Shown here piece after piece: positions 5,052-5,204 of a stretch of 5,204 nt of DNA. The stretch covers positions 1 to 5,204 of the forward strand of contig JASLAV010000160.1 in NCBI GenBank assembly GCA_030146905.1. The letters are read 5' to 3'. This stretch comes from Lentzea sp. (GTDB lineage: Bacteria > Actinomycetota > Actinomycetes > Mycobacteriales > Pseudonocardiaceae). The first letter of the stretch is position 1. The number at the start of each line of letters is the position of its first letter. Under the pieces are notes generated by a model. It did no database searches. It was given only the letters and a program-made list of their open reading frames with translations, and was not told the DNA's origin. The position numbers were made by a program, and so were the translations under genes.

Positions 5052-5075
5052 GAGACCGGTTTCGAGAGCCGTTTC
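5052..5075. repeat. Tandem 12-bp imperfect direct repeat, possible operator
   Basis: GAGACCGGTTTC (5052-5063) is followed without a gap by GAGAGCCGTTTC (5064-5075), identical at 10 of 12 positions. The first copy is also a near-palindrome, GAxACCGGTxTC. It lies 59-82 bases upstream of the hydrolase start and would overlap the -35 region, so repressor binding would be plausible. No regulator gene for it is visible here. Confidence 0.35.
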
Positions 5076-5116
5076 TCATCTGGCGGAGGGTTATCGCGTG
5101 ATGTTCGTCCATGAAC

Positions 5117-5134
5117 GCCTCACACGGCAGAGGC
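5117..5134 (-). terminator. Weak hairpin after the right-edge gene
   Basis: GCCTC (minus strand, 5134-5130) can pair with GAGGC (5121-5117) over an eight-base loop, starting four bases after the TGA at 5140-5138. The stem is only five base pairs and no T run follows, so any terminator function is doubtful. Confidence 0.2.
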
Positions 5135-5137
5135 CGA

Positions 5138-5204
5138 TCAGTCGATCCCGAGTGCGGCGCATGCCGCCGTGACCGTTGCGGCACGAAGTTCGTCGAACGA
5201 CGCG
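5138..5204 (-). CDS. C-terminal end of an unidentified protein, cut by the right edge
   Basis: The minus strand reads 21 codons with G/C-rich third positions, ending in ELRAATVTAACAALGID and a TGA at 5140-5138. The composition looks like a genuine alanine-rich terminal helix, but it is too short to assign a family. The gene is upstream of, and in the same direction as, the hydrolase. The gap of 144 bases and the promoter-like elements in it argue against a tight operon. Confidence 0.4.
   Translation of the reverse strand, partial: ASFDELRAATVTAACAALGID

Noticed and set aside
1..5204. CRISPR array, tRNA/rRNA, insertion sequence ends or attachment sites
   Set aside because: I saw no spaced repeat series, cloverleaf, transposase-like ORF or terminal inverted repeats. 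The short repeats present are isolated intergenic pairs.

Overview
The window is GC-rich bacterial DNA with strongly G/C-biased third codon positions. It uses GTG and TTG starts as well as ATG, and its gene families are common in high-GC actinomycetes (ECF42-type sigma factor with a DGPF protein, pentapeptide-repeat protein, CPBP protein). I read it as an actinomycete chromosome, possibly Pseudonocardiales. The order is a guess from protein style, not a demonstrated fact.

Left edge (1-625): two head-to-head pieces that both look damaged. On the minus strand is the N-terminus of a CPBP-type membrane protein, whose frame appears broken by one extra base in a C run at 91-94. On the plus strand is an ORF matching only the C-terminal half of a winged-helix regulator, with no room upstream for the DNA-binding half. 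Next (678-1466, plus) is an intact protein joining a YkgJ-like CxxCxxxCC cysteine domain to a pentapeptide-repeat tail, probably made from a leaderless transcript.

Centre (1473-3675, minus): a compact three-gene operon. In transcription order it holds a RibD-C/DHFR-family reductase, a 107-residue YCII/DGPF protein and a 408-residue ECF42-type sigma factor with a C-terminal TPR-like extension. The last two overlap by 4 bases (GTGA). ECF42 sigma factors are known to occur with DGPF genes. The region upstream of the reductase has a TGTCGG-N17-CGTAGC element that could be the sigma factor's own promoter, which would make the operon autoregulated.

Right part: a 136-bp divergent intergenic region separates the operon from a small secreted four-cysteine protein (3812-4222, plus) of unknown function. 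That gene meets an alpha/beta hydrolase (4229-4993, minus, TTG start) tail to tail. Upstream of the hydrolase is a tandem 12-bp imperfect repeat that could be an operator. The window ends in the last 21 codons of another minus-strand gene (5138-5204).

I see no tRNA, rRNA, CRISPR array, insertion sequence or obvious phage gene, and no gene-free stretch longer than 300 bases. The most noteworthy items are the ECF42/DGPF/reductase operon with its candidate self-promoter, the cysteine-cluster/pentapeptide fusion, and the decayed pair at the left edge. I did not find convincing evidence of a wholly new multi-gene system.
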